A DNA stretch of 64,000 nucleotides. It comes from Sphagnum compactum. Taxonomy: Eukaryota; Bryophyta; Sphagnopsida; Sphagnales. The stretch lies in the NCBI GenBank assembly GCA_965153455.1, contig OZ234494.1:8680001-8744000 (forward strand). Reading direction: 5' to 3'. Under the pieces are notes generated by a model, which worked only from the letters and a program-made list of their open reading frames with translations, did no database searches and was not told the DNA's origin. The position numbers were made by a program, and so were the translations under genes. Positions 23,245 through 33,562 of this stretch are shown one piece after another (within the stretch, counting starts at the first letter, position 1; each line of letters begins with the position of its first letter).

Positions 23245-23667
23245 ATGGCGTCGCGCATGGTTTCATCTTACGGGCCGCAAGCCGCACAAGCGAACGAAGA
23301 ACCACCTCCGGAGTCGTCCCTAGATCTTACCCTAACCCAGCATCCTCGCGATGAAGAACCCGAACTTCGAGAAATGCGTGCTCGTCTTGAAGTCGAACCT
23401 CCTCGAGCCTGGTACTATCGCATTTCTCCGAACTCTCGCACCCTGGTGATCTTGCTGCAAGTTGACCCCGCTTCTGGTGACGAACCCGAGACTGTTTGTG
23501 AAGGTTGTTACGAAACTGAAGATACTTCTATCTTCGCATGGTCTTCAGTTCCCGGTGTTGGTCACTATTGTTGGTTGCGCGGTCCGATTCATCGACTGCC
23601 TCCCAATAGCAAGGCGGACTACCTAGTTCGCACCATTCGGCGCATCTTAGATTTCCTGCAGTTGTGA
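23245..23667 (+). CDS. Unrecognised small protein, paralogue of the 62874-63317 gene (140 aa)
   Basis: I do not recognise the family. The single-exon frame starts at an ATG with G at +4 (MASRMVSS) and ends in RTIRRILDFLQL. The first half is charged and proline-rich (EEPPPESS). The C-terminal 82 residues align without a gap to the C-terminus of the protein encoded at 62874-63317, with about 42 identities concentrated in VPGxGHYxWLRGPI and YLxRTIRRILxFLQL. A CxxC (CEGC) sits before the first block. There is no signal peptide or membrane segment. A TATA box lies 104 bp upstream and an AATAAA at 23738-23743, 71 bp after the stop, so it looks expressible. A conserved C-terminal domain across diverged copies argues for selection. 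It could be a lineage-specific gene family or an accessory protein of an unrecognised element. Confidence 0.6.
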   Translation: MASRMVSSYGPQAAQANEEPPPESSLDLTLTQHPRDEEPELREMRARLEVEPPRAWYYRISPNSRTLVILLQVDPASGDEPETVCEGCYETEDTSIFAWSSVPGVGHYCWLRGPIHRLPPNSKADYLVRTIRRILDFLQL

Positions 23668-23737
23668 ACTATCACTAAGGCATAACTCAGGATTCTACAT
23701 GTACTTGTAGCTCCTTGCTGAGCTTATCCCTATCATA

Positions 23738-23743
23738 AATAAA
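23738..23743 (+). terminator. Candidate polyadenylation signal of the 23245 gene
   Basis: AATAAA 71 bp past the stop codon, in a T-rich stretch. Confidence 0.4.
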
Positions 23744-25364
23744 TGTTTCAATTATCATCAGACTCCTATTGCTATTAGCATACTATCTGTTTAATTGTTG
23801 AGTTGCCTTGAATTAACCTTATGTTCAACGGCTTGAAGATTATTCTACCTCTATTAAATCTTTCATCAACACCCCTTTAGCTGCTTTTAGAATTTTTAAC
23901 ATCCTTGCTACTTTCTAAATACCATAACAAGATTAATGTTGTGTTGAACACCGTAAATTTTGGTGTCTATTGCTACCCCCAACCCTCTAGAGATTTCTCA
24001 CCCCTAATTATGCAACAAGGTTTCTAAAACTATGGTTATTAGCCTTTGCTGAAGAAAAGAACTAATCCAACTCCTTAATCACCAACAACGCATTTCAGAA
24101 AAGAAAATAACCCCCTTCGCACCATGCACACTCAACATCCCTATGAAGTCGCTAAAAGCCCTTAATAACCTTACCCCATTCAAATAACCCTGATGTAACT
24201 CTTAAAAACTGAGACTACCGCACATGGTTGTGTCGGTATGGCTCACATTAATGCCCCAAACATGGGTACATAAACCTGATGGAGGTGAGGACCCTGAAGG
24301 CAAGTCTAAAGGAAACCAAACGACACAATTGCGGGGTTGAACCACAAAACCTACCAAGTTTAATTGGGAAGAAAAATGATGAGAAAATTTCACCTATTGC
24401 TTTTTGATCTTAAGGTAGCTTGGAAGGAATACATGAATAATCATTTAAAAATATTGTAAGTTGATAATATGGGAAATGATTATTTTGTTAATGCCACATT
24501 ATTATAAATGATGAATCTTTTAAATTGTTGCTAGATATGAAAAAATGTTTATTTTTATTGGTGTCCACATTATTGTATGGTTTCCCTATTTTTGCTATTA
24601 GGGCACCTTCCTTAATCATGCCATATATGTCTTTCAAATGCACTTTTCGAAAGGAAAAAATAAAAATAAAAATCAATATCCGTTTTCCACATTTTTACAC
24701 GTCGGTCATTATATTTGCTTCACTTTTGAAAAATTAAACTCAAAATTCTTAAACATCTCTTCAATACATATAGGTACTTTGCCATATTACTAAGCCACTT
24801 ATATTAAAATTCTTGGAACTTAATCTAATTTCAATTAGATTAAGTTCCATGAATTTCAATATTAAATTATATAATATATAAAAGAGTCAAACAAATAGAT
24901 AGATAAGTAAGCAATTAAATACATACCTCTACACATATATTTACATATGTTTTGTTTTGTTATGCTAAAATCTCCCAAACCATGGCGCTTCATGCCACAT
25001 TCTTGGTATCTTCAAAAAGCTCTCAATGAATAAGGGCACATTGACTTGGTTTGAAGCTATGGTGTAAAAGTTATTGATTATTGAGTTATTTTTTTAATGA
25101 AAACTAGATAAAATCGAAATTGAAAACTATATTGAAGTTTGGGGGCGTTGCTGATGTTATTGGAAAGCCCTTGGAAAGTCAGACTTAATAGAGTTTATTC
25201 TACAATTTTCAGAGCTAAGGTGTGGAAAATATTGATATGTGAGTGGATTTTGCTGTTGGAAATTCAAACAAATTGAAAAAGTTGGGTTTGGAAGGAAAAA
25301 TCAGTTAAGCCCTCAACGTGCTCACACTTGGGGCAACGACACAGGCTACAGTAATATATGTACA
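23744..25364. other. AT-rich intergenic DNA
   Basis: No gene, RNA or repeat boundary recognised over 1.6 kb. Short open frames near 24202-24393 and 24525-24737 lack any motif or context. Confidence 0.5.
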
Positions 25365-26095
25365 CTAGTGGGTACCCGTGACCTTTGGACACTGTGAAGA
25401 CCCCAAAAGTGAGTTGGGGGGGGGGGGGGAGCAAAAAAAGACAAAATTATCAAATGTATTTGGTTGGTTTTGAGTGTGTAGTCAAAGATATAGAAGCATG
25501 ATTATAGTTGTTTACTTCATATCCGGCTTTAATAGCCAGTTTTGGCACAATCTTCTTGAGGAAGGTCGCCACATTTTTCTATGGAAGATCCCCACTGTGG
25601 TTACAAACAAAAAATCTTAGAAAAATAAAATGAAAAACAACACTGCTAGGGACGACCTGGGGTCGGTCCCTCCTGGCAACTACCTCCTTACTATGAGATA
25701 AATTGCCACATGATTGTCTCCTCCATTCCATGGATGGATGACGGGACCCCCACCCCCAATAGAAAAAAGAAAAAATTTCTCCCTTTCCCCATCTCCCCAA
25801 AACCCAAAAAAGGAAAAAATTGGCTGCACTGATTGCATACCGAGCCTTCCTCAGTTATGGGCCAATACCCCTTCATAACAGGATGGATACCTATTGTGCT
25901 ATAAATAGGGCAGAATGGGCAATTCCCTGAAACAGTGGAGTTTTGCAATTTAAGAAAGGCCCGCGCCCTCCCCCCCCTCTTTGCCTTGGATGGATGGAGG
26001 GATGGATGGATGACGGGATGGACGACAGGACGGATGGATGGAAAGGACGACCGCCAACCACAACAGGACAAAACCTAAAATATTATATAAGTAGA
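25365..26095 (-). mobile_element. Helitron H1 (non-autonomous, 731 bp)
   Basis: On the minus strand the element begins TCTACTTATATAATAT (right end, 26095) and ends with a CCCG/CGGG hairpin followed by GGTACCCACTAG (left end, 25365). It is then followed by host T. TC start, hairpin, CTAG end and insertion between A and T are the Helitron hallmarks. No helicase or Rep coding is present. It includes a run of 14 G at 25416-25429 and a GGAT-rich tract at 25985-26040. Confidence 0.8.
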
Positions 26096-26971
26096 CTAGT
26101 GGGTACCCGTGACCTTCGGGCACTGTGAAGTCCCCCGGTTTCTTTAAACTTGGTTCATGTTTTAGTTTTTTTAGAAACTTTCATCTTTTTCTTTTTTTTA
26201 ATGTGTTTTCTGTTTTTATTATTATTTTGTATAATAAAAATAAAGTGTTTCTTTTTCACTTTTATATTTTTGTTTATTTGGATGCAAGTTTGAAGTTTGG
26301 AGAAAGAAGATACACCTCATTCTTTTTCAAGTAGGGCTTTTCTTCATTATTATAAGTTTTATTTCTTTAATTTTTTACTCTTTACTTGGTTTTTTCATTT
26401 TTGTAAAAAAATTTTCTTTTAAAATTATTTTACTGTATTTCCCTTTCCTTGTTTCATTTGTTTCCATTCCTTTTTTAAAGTTTTTGCGTTTTTACTTTTT
26501 TTTTAAAAATGTTTGTTTATGGCTTGTCTTCCAAGTATTCTCTGACAGCACTGTGGTATGCATTGTGCGTGTGTGCGTGCAAGATTGGGTGTGAATCAAA
26601 ACCCATCATTCCATTTGTCTTTCCCAGAAAGATGAAGCTTTTGCCACTGCTGTCAAATACATGTCTAAAGAGAATAAAGATTCTCAAACTAATGAATATT
26701 TTTCAAGCATTTTGAGAAATGTTTTTCAGGAATTTTTTAAAATGCCCAATTTTAAACCTAATTGTAAGCCTCAGTGCTAAATTTTTGTTAATCTTAAGTC
26801 AAAACAATAAAAAGATTCTAACCCAAGCCAAAATGGCAATTTTTAAAAATCCTAAGTCAAAATAATAAAAAGATTCTAATCCTTAGGCCTAAATAGAAAT
26901 TTTGTTAACAAAAAACTCGAATTGAAATTTTCTTTAAATTTAAAAAAAAAAGTGATTATGAAATGACCCAC

Positions 26972-27136
26972 CTTTGTGATGAAGTTGTTTGGAAACACTG
27001 GAAAATCCTCACACTGAAATCCTGACAAAAGCCTCAGAACTTCAAACCTTTCATAAAGTACACGCAAAGCATGTTGAGAAAGAATTTTCAAGTTCTCTAA
27101 TGGCATCTTCCAGGAATTCCAAGCAAGAATTGCCTT
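26972..27136 (-). pseudogene. Captured exon-like fragment, copy 1 (55 codons)
   Basis: On the minus strand a pyrimidine-rich TATTTTGTTTCTAG precedes a 165-bp open segment. The segment begins KAILAWNSWKMPLENLKIL, includes LSGFQCEDFPVF and ends NNFITK at AAAG/GTGGGT, a good donor. Its length is a multiple of three and its phase is 0. Acceptor, open frame and donor together suggest an exon captured from a host gene, which I cannot name. It lies within Helitron H2. Confidence 0.5.
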
Positions 27137-27916
27137 CTAGAAACAAAATAGCAAGCCTATTGTGCACATCCGGAATGTCCATACCGGCAGACTCGGATCA
27201 TTCGTATTGGGAACCGTTTGTCTCACTTGTTCCCTTGGCGACTCGTCCACGTTCCCACCCTGTTCCAATGCTTTCAGTCCCTCCAGTCCCTCCCCCGGAC
27301 TGCACAAAACTAAAACCCACATCAATCTTCAACATTTATAAGGTGTCGGTTATTATTGAGCAAAATGAGAATTCCCAAAATGCCAAAAAATTTCAAGCAT
27401 CCAGTGCATAATATATTTTGGGCAGAAACGATAAAAATCAGCATTTATAACTTTCCAAAGCAAGTTAAAATTTCCAAAATTGCCTGAAATTTTTTCAAGC
27501 ATCTTAGAAAAAAAATCTCATGAATATTTCCGAGCATAGGATTTGTTGATTTCCCAAATTCTTCAGCAAAAATGAAAAAAAATCAACCTATATAAGCTAC
27601 CCAAAATATATTGGGCAGAATAAAGATTCTCAAACTAATGAATATTTTTCAAGCATTTTGAGAAATGTTTTTCAGGAATTTTTTAAAATGCCCAATTTTA
27701 AACCTACTTGTAAGCCTTAGTGCTAAATTTTTGTTAATCTTAAGTCAAAACAATAAAAAGATTCTAACCCAAGCCAAAATGGCAATTTTTAAAAATCCTA
27801 AGTCAAAATAATAAAAAGATTCTAATCCTTAGGCCTAAATAGAAATTTTGTTAACAAAAAACTCGAATTGAAATTTTCTTTAAATTAAAAAAAAAAGTGA
27901 TTATGAAATGACCCAC

Positions 27917-28081
27917 CTTTGTGATGAAGTTGTTTGGAAACACTGGAAAATCCTCACACTGAAATCCTGACAAAAGCCTCAGAACTTCAAACCTTTCATA
28001 AAGTACACGCAAAGCATGTTGAGAAAGAATTTTCAAGTTCTCTAATGGCATCTTCCAGGAATTCCAAGCAAGAATTGCCTT
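27917..28081 (-). pseudogene. Captured exon-like fragment, copy 2
   Basis: This is the second copy of the 26972-27136 segment within the internal duplication of Helitron H2. The acceptor, donor and frame are kept. Confidence 0.5.
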
Positions 28082-28262
28082 CTAGAAACAAAATAGCAAG
28101 CCTATTGTGCACATCCGGAATGTCCATACCGGCAGACTGGGATCATCCGTATTGGGAACCGTTCGTCTCACTTGTTCCACTGGCGACTCGTCTGCACAAA
28201 ACGAAAACCCACATCAATCCATCTTCTTCTTCTTCTTGTTTTTCCTTTGTTTTCTTGTTTTT

Positions 28263-28497
28263 CCTGGCATCCCCCACTTTCCACAACAATGGAGGAAGAC
28301 GGGACGGCCGGACACCACCGCAAGAGGACAGTCTTCTTCTTTTTCCTGGCATCCCCCACTTTCCACAACAATGGAGGAAGACGGGACGGCCGGACACCAC
28401 CGCAGGAGGACAGTCTTCTTCTTCTTCCTGGCATCCCCCACTTTCCACAACAATGGAGGAAGACGGGACGGCCGGACACCACTGCAAGAGGACAACC
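28263..28497. repeat. Three tandem copies of an 82-bp unit
   Basis: Copies start at 28263, 28345 and 28427. Each opens CCTGGCATCCCCCACTTTCC and runs through GGAGGAAGACGGGACGG. Because 82 is not a multiple of three, the same peptides appear in rotating frames, so the open frames here on both strands are repeat artefacts. Confidence 0.88.
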
Positions 28498-28663
28498 ATG
28501 CAAAGCTGAGCTGCATGCTGCTGCCATCCGTCCTCCTCCTCTTCCATCATCTTCTTCTTCCGGGATGAAGAACTTAGATGGATGGAAAACGGGACGGATG
28601 GATGGAAAGGACGACCAGACACCACCGCAAGAGGACAAAACCAAGGATATTATATATATGAGA

Positions 28664-29045
28664 CTAGTGGGTACCTGTGACCTTCGGACACTGTGACATA
28701 TGACATCACTTTCTCTTCTATTAACAATATTACGAACTCTATACATAACAAAACAACATAATTCAAAATGTTTATTTTTGAAAAAAGGTGTAATTTGCAA
28801 GTCTAAGTTCAAATAATTTGTTGAAAATTTCAACAAACCTTGTCATACTTGCAACATAAAAAAATTAAAAAATAAACTCATGAACATGTGTGAAAACAAA
28901 ATCCTTAAAAATAAATATATTGATTATTCGATAGTTACTTGCTGAACCCAATCACAGCCTATGATATATCATCCCTCCCCCAAATTACACATACCCACTA
29001 AAGCGCCCCCAACATACAACCCAAGGAGGACGACCGGACGGACAG
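28664..29045 (-). mobile_element. Helitron H3, truncated
   Basis: A Helitron 3' end (CTAG at 28664, then GTGTCCGAAGGTCACAGG hairpin sequence on the minus strand) is joined to the start of H2. No TC-type start is seen. Sequence of another copy takes over near 29045, after GGACGACCGGACGGA. The right boundary is approximate. Confidence 0.65.
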
Positions 29046-30282
29046 TGACCTTCGGGCACTGTGAAGTCCCCTAGTTTCTTTAAACTTGGTTCATGTTTTA
29101 GTTTTTTCTAGAAATTTTAAAATTTTTTTTTTTTTTAATGTGTTTTTTGTTTTTATTATTATTTTGTATAATAAAAATAAAGTGTTTCCCTTTCACTTTT
29201 ATATTTTTGTTTATTTGGATGCAAGTTTGAAGTTTGGAGAAAGAAGACACACCTCATTTTTTTTCAAGCAGGGTTTTTCTTCATTATTATAAGTTTTATT
29301 TTTTCTTATTTTTTACTCTTGATTTGGTTTTTTCATTTTTTTTTATTTTTTTCTTTTAAAATTATTTTACTGTATTTCCCTTTCCTTGTTTCATTTGTTT
29401 CCATTCCTTTTTTATAGTTTTTGCGTTTTTACTTTTTTTTGTTTATGTTTGTTTCATGCTTTAATTTTTTCTATTCTTATTTTGTCTATCTTCATTATTT
29501 TTAAAAATTATACATTTATTTATTTTGTTTCTATTTTCTTTTTCAAAAAGATTCTAGTTTTTCTAATATGTTTTGTAATGAAAATAATTTTTAAAAACTT
29601 TTGTATTTTTGTTTGATTAGATACAGGTCTGAAGTTTGGAAAAAGAAGATAAACCTTTTTTTTTTTTCAAGTATGGTTTTTTTCTCTTTCTTTTGCTGTC
29701 TATTTTGTTTTTTAATTTTTGTCATCTATTTTTAAATTTTCTTTTAAGATTATTTTACTATATTTCCCTTTTTTGTTTCATGTTTAAATATATTTATTTT
29801 ATATGTTTTCATTTTTTTTCTATTAAGTGTTTTAAAAAAGTTTCTAATTGTTAAGGTGTTTTTCTGTTTTTTTTTCTAGCTTTTTCCCTTAAAAAAAATA
29901 TTTGTTCTGTTTTTTTCTTTTTTGTTACAACTTTGTTTCATTTTATTTATTTGTTAATAACTTGTTTTTTTCTTTTTTAATTTGAAATTTCTTGTGTTGT
30001 TTTAAAAAGATTTCTTCTCTTGTTTCTCATTTTTTTTCAACAATTTTTAGTTTTTTAAAATTAGTTTGTAGCTTTTGGCAAATTGCAAGACTACACGAGT
30101 TTTTCATAAACTACAAGATTGGATCACATAAACATTTGGATAAACTACTGCTGCCGCCATTCGTCGTTGTCGTCCTCCTCTTCCATCATCTTCTTCTTCC
30201 GGGATGAGGAACTTGGATGACGGGACGGATGGATGGAAAGGACGACCACCACTGGACAGACTAAGGATATTATATAAGTAGA
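29046..30282 (-). mobile_element. Helitron H4, lacking its terminal CTAG
   Basis: The right end is intact: TCTACTTATATAATATCC on the minus strand at 30282, with host A beyond. The left end keeps GGGGACTTCACAGTGCCCGA and GGTCAC but not the last 12 bp with CTAG. The interior shares the T-rich stretch (about 29070-29430) with H2 at 26136-26480. Non-coding. Confidence 0.7.
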
Positions 30283-30563
30283 TACATACTCTTTCTATTT
30301 ACAAGCGACCTTTTGCAACACTACTTTTACTTTACAGTTTATCTTACATTCTTTTGACAGGACTTTTCATTGGTATCATTGAATTCCTAAGAGCAATACT
30401 CAAAAACCCAATTCCCACCTAACCCCCAAAAATACTAGAACCCCCTGGGAATTTTGTAGTGTACCTAGTACGAAGGCACGTTATTGCGTGTGATTTGCCT
30501 ACATGAAGGCCAAACATTTCAAAAAATGGAATGCTTGCTTCTGTTGGCATTTTGTTCTTTTGT

Positions 30564-33055
30564 TGGCCTCATAAGTTTACGGATAGTTCATGAATTTAGT
30601 TCATGAACCCCAGTCCTCATAAGTTTACGGATATCCATAAACTAAATAAACTAAGCTAGTTTATGGACGCCACCCAAGCTTAGTTTATGGACGCAAGGAA
30701 TTAGTACTCCAGGCTCTGCAGGATGGGGCGCTGCTTGGTCTAGAAGATGCCCTCCAGCAACAAGTGCATCAGGCAGGTGCGGAACTCATCCATCTCCCAC
30801 TTGAGAATGGAGAAGTCGGACTCGACAGCAGTCGTGTTGGCGAAGGCGGTGGCCAATCCGCCGAGGAAGGCGCGCAGGCGCTCGACCCACGCTTGTTGTG
30901 GCACCGCGTCCCAGGCGTCGTTGAAAGTCGTCTGCACGTCGTGCTTGTCCAGGGCGACGTGCAGCACCGCGTCCTCGTTATACATCTTGAGCAGGTAGCG
31001 GTGACCCTCCTCGACTTGGTCGATGGACTCCTCGGACCAGAACTTGGAGTGATGGTCGCGGTACGGGTCGAGCACTTGCTCAATGAAGTCGCCGTGGCGC
31101 AGCTTGACGATCTGGTTAGGCATCATCGGCGGGGCATCTTGCTCGAGCGGCTCATTATTTTCTTCGCGTTCAGCGCGGATGTTGCCGAGCCCGGTGACGA
31201 GGAACATGGCGTACTGGGTGAGCTGGCTCATGACCTCCTTCTAGGCTGGCGTGTCCAGGCGCTCGTAGCACGACTTGGGGAACGAGCCCTGGTCCTTGAC
31301 GTAGAGGACGAGTTTGGCGCGCTCGATGCGCCACTGCTCGAACGTCTCGTCGCCGTCGTCGTCGTCGTCGACGTCGCCGGCGTGGAAGATGCCGAACATC
31401 GCGACCAGAGTGCCGATGAGCGTCTGGATGAGCGATTCTGGATGCGCGATTAGCAACGAGCGGTTCTGCGACATGACAAACGTCTTGTTGATCTCCTCGA
31501 TGGCGGGCGCGATGGCGCAAGCGATAACCCACCATTGATCCGACGGCAGCTTGTCGCTGGCATTGGCCGTCACGTGCTAAACGATGGTGCGGCGGTACTG
31601 CTTGAAGAAGTTGAGCAGCACGCCCAGACTGACCCAACGGTTGGTCTTCTTGGGGCACTTCACGTTCATGCGCGTGATCAGGTTCGCCTGCGAACGTAGA
31701 TAGACCGACAGCGACCACGCCTGCTTGGACCACTCGCCGTCATACAGCATGTCGGCGCCGTCCTTGACGACGACGTCCATCTGGTGCAGTGGGCACCAGA
31801 TGCGCAGGACGTGATGCTCTGCCTCGCAGGCCATGCGCGTCACCAGGCTGTTGAGTCGCCCGACCATGTTCGGCTCGCCGTCGGTGCCCACGTTGATCAG
31901 CTTGCGGCGCCGGAGGCCGTACAGCGCGTCCAGGAACTTCACCAGCATGTTGAACGTGTTGAGCCCGGTGTGGCGGTCAAACTGGGGGATGGCAACGAGG
32001 TGAAGATTTAGCAGGACGTCGCGGTAGCACACGCGCAGGCGCAGGTCGAAGAAGTGCTGGCCGCGGTGGGTACTGCCGTCGTCGGCGAGTGACAGCGCCC
32101 AGATCGACTCGTTGACGCCGAGGTCGGCGATGCGCTGAAGGGCGAAGCGACGCCAGCGCGAACGTACTGGCCGACGATAGTGTTGTTGATGCCGCCTAGC
32201 TTGGACAGGCTGCAGCGCTGCTTGGTATGCTGCATCGCGGCCGCCACTTGGCGGAACGACATTCCTGTCGAGACATGGTCCATGGCGAGCTCGTATCACA
32301 TCGTGCCCTTGATGGTGACGACATATTCGTCCTCGTCGACGTTTGCCACGTCCTTGACGAACAGCTTGAGCGCTAGAGTCTTCTGCTTGGCCTTGGCGGC
32401 GGCCTTCTTGGCGATTGCGACGGCCGCGTCGCCATCGTCGTCGTCGTCGTCAAAGTCGACGAGCACCTCGTCGGGCCGGAAGAACAGGTCGAAGATGATG
32501 ACATCGACGATGGGCGTCGACACGTGGAACGTGAGTGAGTCGGAGTCCAAGTTAACGTACCGGTGCAACATGTTGGCGCGGTTCGCCTTGCCATCGAAGT
32601 GCATGTGCTTCTCTTCGTTGGACAGCGCGCTGTACTCGGCCCATAGATCGGTGTGCTGCGACTCGTGGTGACTACGGTAGTTCTGCGGCGTGAACGACGT
32701 CCAGTACTTGGTGTCGTTGCGCGAGCTGCACTGGCGCTTTTCGCCAGCGTGCTCGTCACCAGCCTTGACCTTAGTGCGGCCGAAGAAGGCACATAAGTTA
32801 TAGCGCACCGACGTGACGCGCTTGTTGGCCTCCTCGGCGATCTTCAGTCCGAATTGGAGGCAATGCGCCGGCTGAAACAACGTGGCAGGCTTCTTCGACA
32901 TTTCGAGCCACCGACGATTGTGAACGGCACCGATGCGCAACCCGTGCTGCGCAAAACCGCAGGAAAACAGCCCTTCTTAGTTTATGGACGGCGCCGGAGC
33001 TTAGTTTATGGATATCCGTAAGGGTTTTTGCCAAATCTGTAAACTTATGAGGCCA
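30564..33055 (-). mobile_element. hAT-like DNA transposon, GC-rich
   Basis: Terminal inverted repeats read TGGCCTCATAAGTTTAC on the left (30564) and as the reverse complement on the right (ending 33055). Subterminal copies of TTAGTTTATGGACG occur in both orientations at each end (30640-30705 and 32975-33020). The body is a transposase relic. I could not find a matching 8-bp target duplication, so the exact ends or the insertion footprint may be altered. The base composition is far more GC-rich than the AT-rich flanks. Confidence 0.75.
30701..32901 (-). pseudogene. hAT-like transposase, broken by four stops and one frameshift
   Basis: From ATG 32901 (MSKKPATLFQPAHCL) the frame shows an N-terminal Cys/His zinc-finger region (NLCAFFGR ... 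YRSHHESQH), an acidic Asp-rich linker and a DDE-type core. The core has LADDGSTHRGQHFFDLRLRV, VGTDGEPNMVGR, WCPLHQMDVVVKDGADM and MNVKCPKKTNRWVSLG. The C-terminus has VESDFSILKWEMDEFRTCL, which fits a hAT dimerisation segment. In-frame stops lie at 32296-32298 (TGA), 31577-31579, 31241-31243 and 30740-30742 (TAG), with a one-base shift near 32155. It is inactive as it stands. From memory, the closest family resemblance is to hypothetical hAT-like proteins abundant in oomycetes. I cannot verify that here. Confidence 0.75.
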
Positions 33056-33562
33056 GCTGAACCCCCTTACACCAAGCACCATATCTTCCCCATTCCTTTA
33101 CCAGATTGAGCAATTTTTGTTGCCTTGGAAGGGGGTTGAGGGCTACAAATGTTCTTTGAGCTTCAGAAGAGAAGATTTGACCTGCTTTGACTTCTTAAGA
33201 GTTCGCTCACTGGCCTATTTACACTATCACAGAAAAAACAATTAAAAAGAAAAGAAAAGAAATCCAAGTAGTCCTTACGCAGGATAAAGCCCTTGACCCG
33301 CAAGCTTTATCAGAATGGGGCCCACATAAAAACATCAATTCGTCCTCTTATTGGAGGAGAGGGTGAAATAATGGACAACCCAAATTTGCAAATTACACAA
33401 AGTATGTCTTCTTCAGTTTTCAGAAGTTCGCAGTTTTGAGTAGTTTTCAGGAGCTTCGTAGTTCGTTGTTGTTTGCGTGATTCTGGAAAAATGCACAGTT
33501 GTTGTTGTAGTTGTTTTTCAATCGCTTGAATTTTTTCTGTCATCGTCGAAGAGACGGACGAA
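33056..33562 (+). promoter_or_regulatory. Upstream region of the BPI/LBP-like gene
   Basis: This 500-bp interval lies between the right end of the hAT-like element and the ATG. It has a TATA-like ACATAAAAAC at about 33324 but no sharply defined promoter element. No gene is recognised in it. Confidence 0.35.

Larger units (their letters stand above)
26672..28182. repeat. ~565-bp direct duplication inside Helitron H2
   Basis: 26672-27237 and 27618-28182 match at an offset of 945-946 bp with only a few substitutions and one A-run length change. Further right the second copy lacks about 60 bp present in the first, then similarity resumes at CTGCACAAAAC. The copies are separated by 380 bp of AT-rich sequence. 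Confidence 0.88.
26096..28663 (-). mobile_element. Helitron H2 (2568 bp) with captured exon-like fragments
   Basis: Its CTAG end (26096-26099) is joined directly to the TC start of H1, and its own start reads TCTCATATATATAATATCC at 28663. The left end carries the same GTGCCCGAAGGTCACGGG hairpin region as H1. Internally it holds a direct duplication (26672-27237 and 27618-28182), an exon-like segment present in both copies, and an 82-bp triplicate. No transposase coding is present. Confidence 0.8.

Noticed and set aside
28107-28836. Long overlapping open frames on both strands (100-222 codons)
   Set aside because: All are translations of the 82-bp triplicate in rotating frames inside Helitron H2.
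26097-30282. Interpretation of the ACTAGTGGGTACCCGTGACC repeats as a CRISPR-like array or as LTRs
   Set aside because: Spacing is irregular (0.4-2.6 kb) and the repeats coincide with Helitron 3' hairpin/CTAG ends paired with TC starts on the same strand.
30764-31453. Plus-strand 229-codon open frame
   Set aside because: It is antisense to the GC-rich transposase relic; the minus strand carries the recognisable hAT motifs.
32373-32792. Minus-strand 139-codon Thr/Ser-rich frame
   Set aside because: Off-frame shadow of the transposase N-terminus and its Asp codon run.
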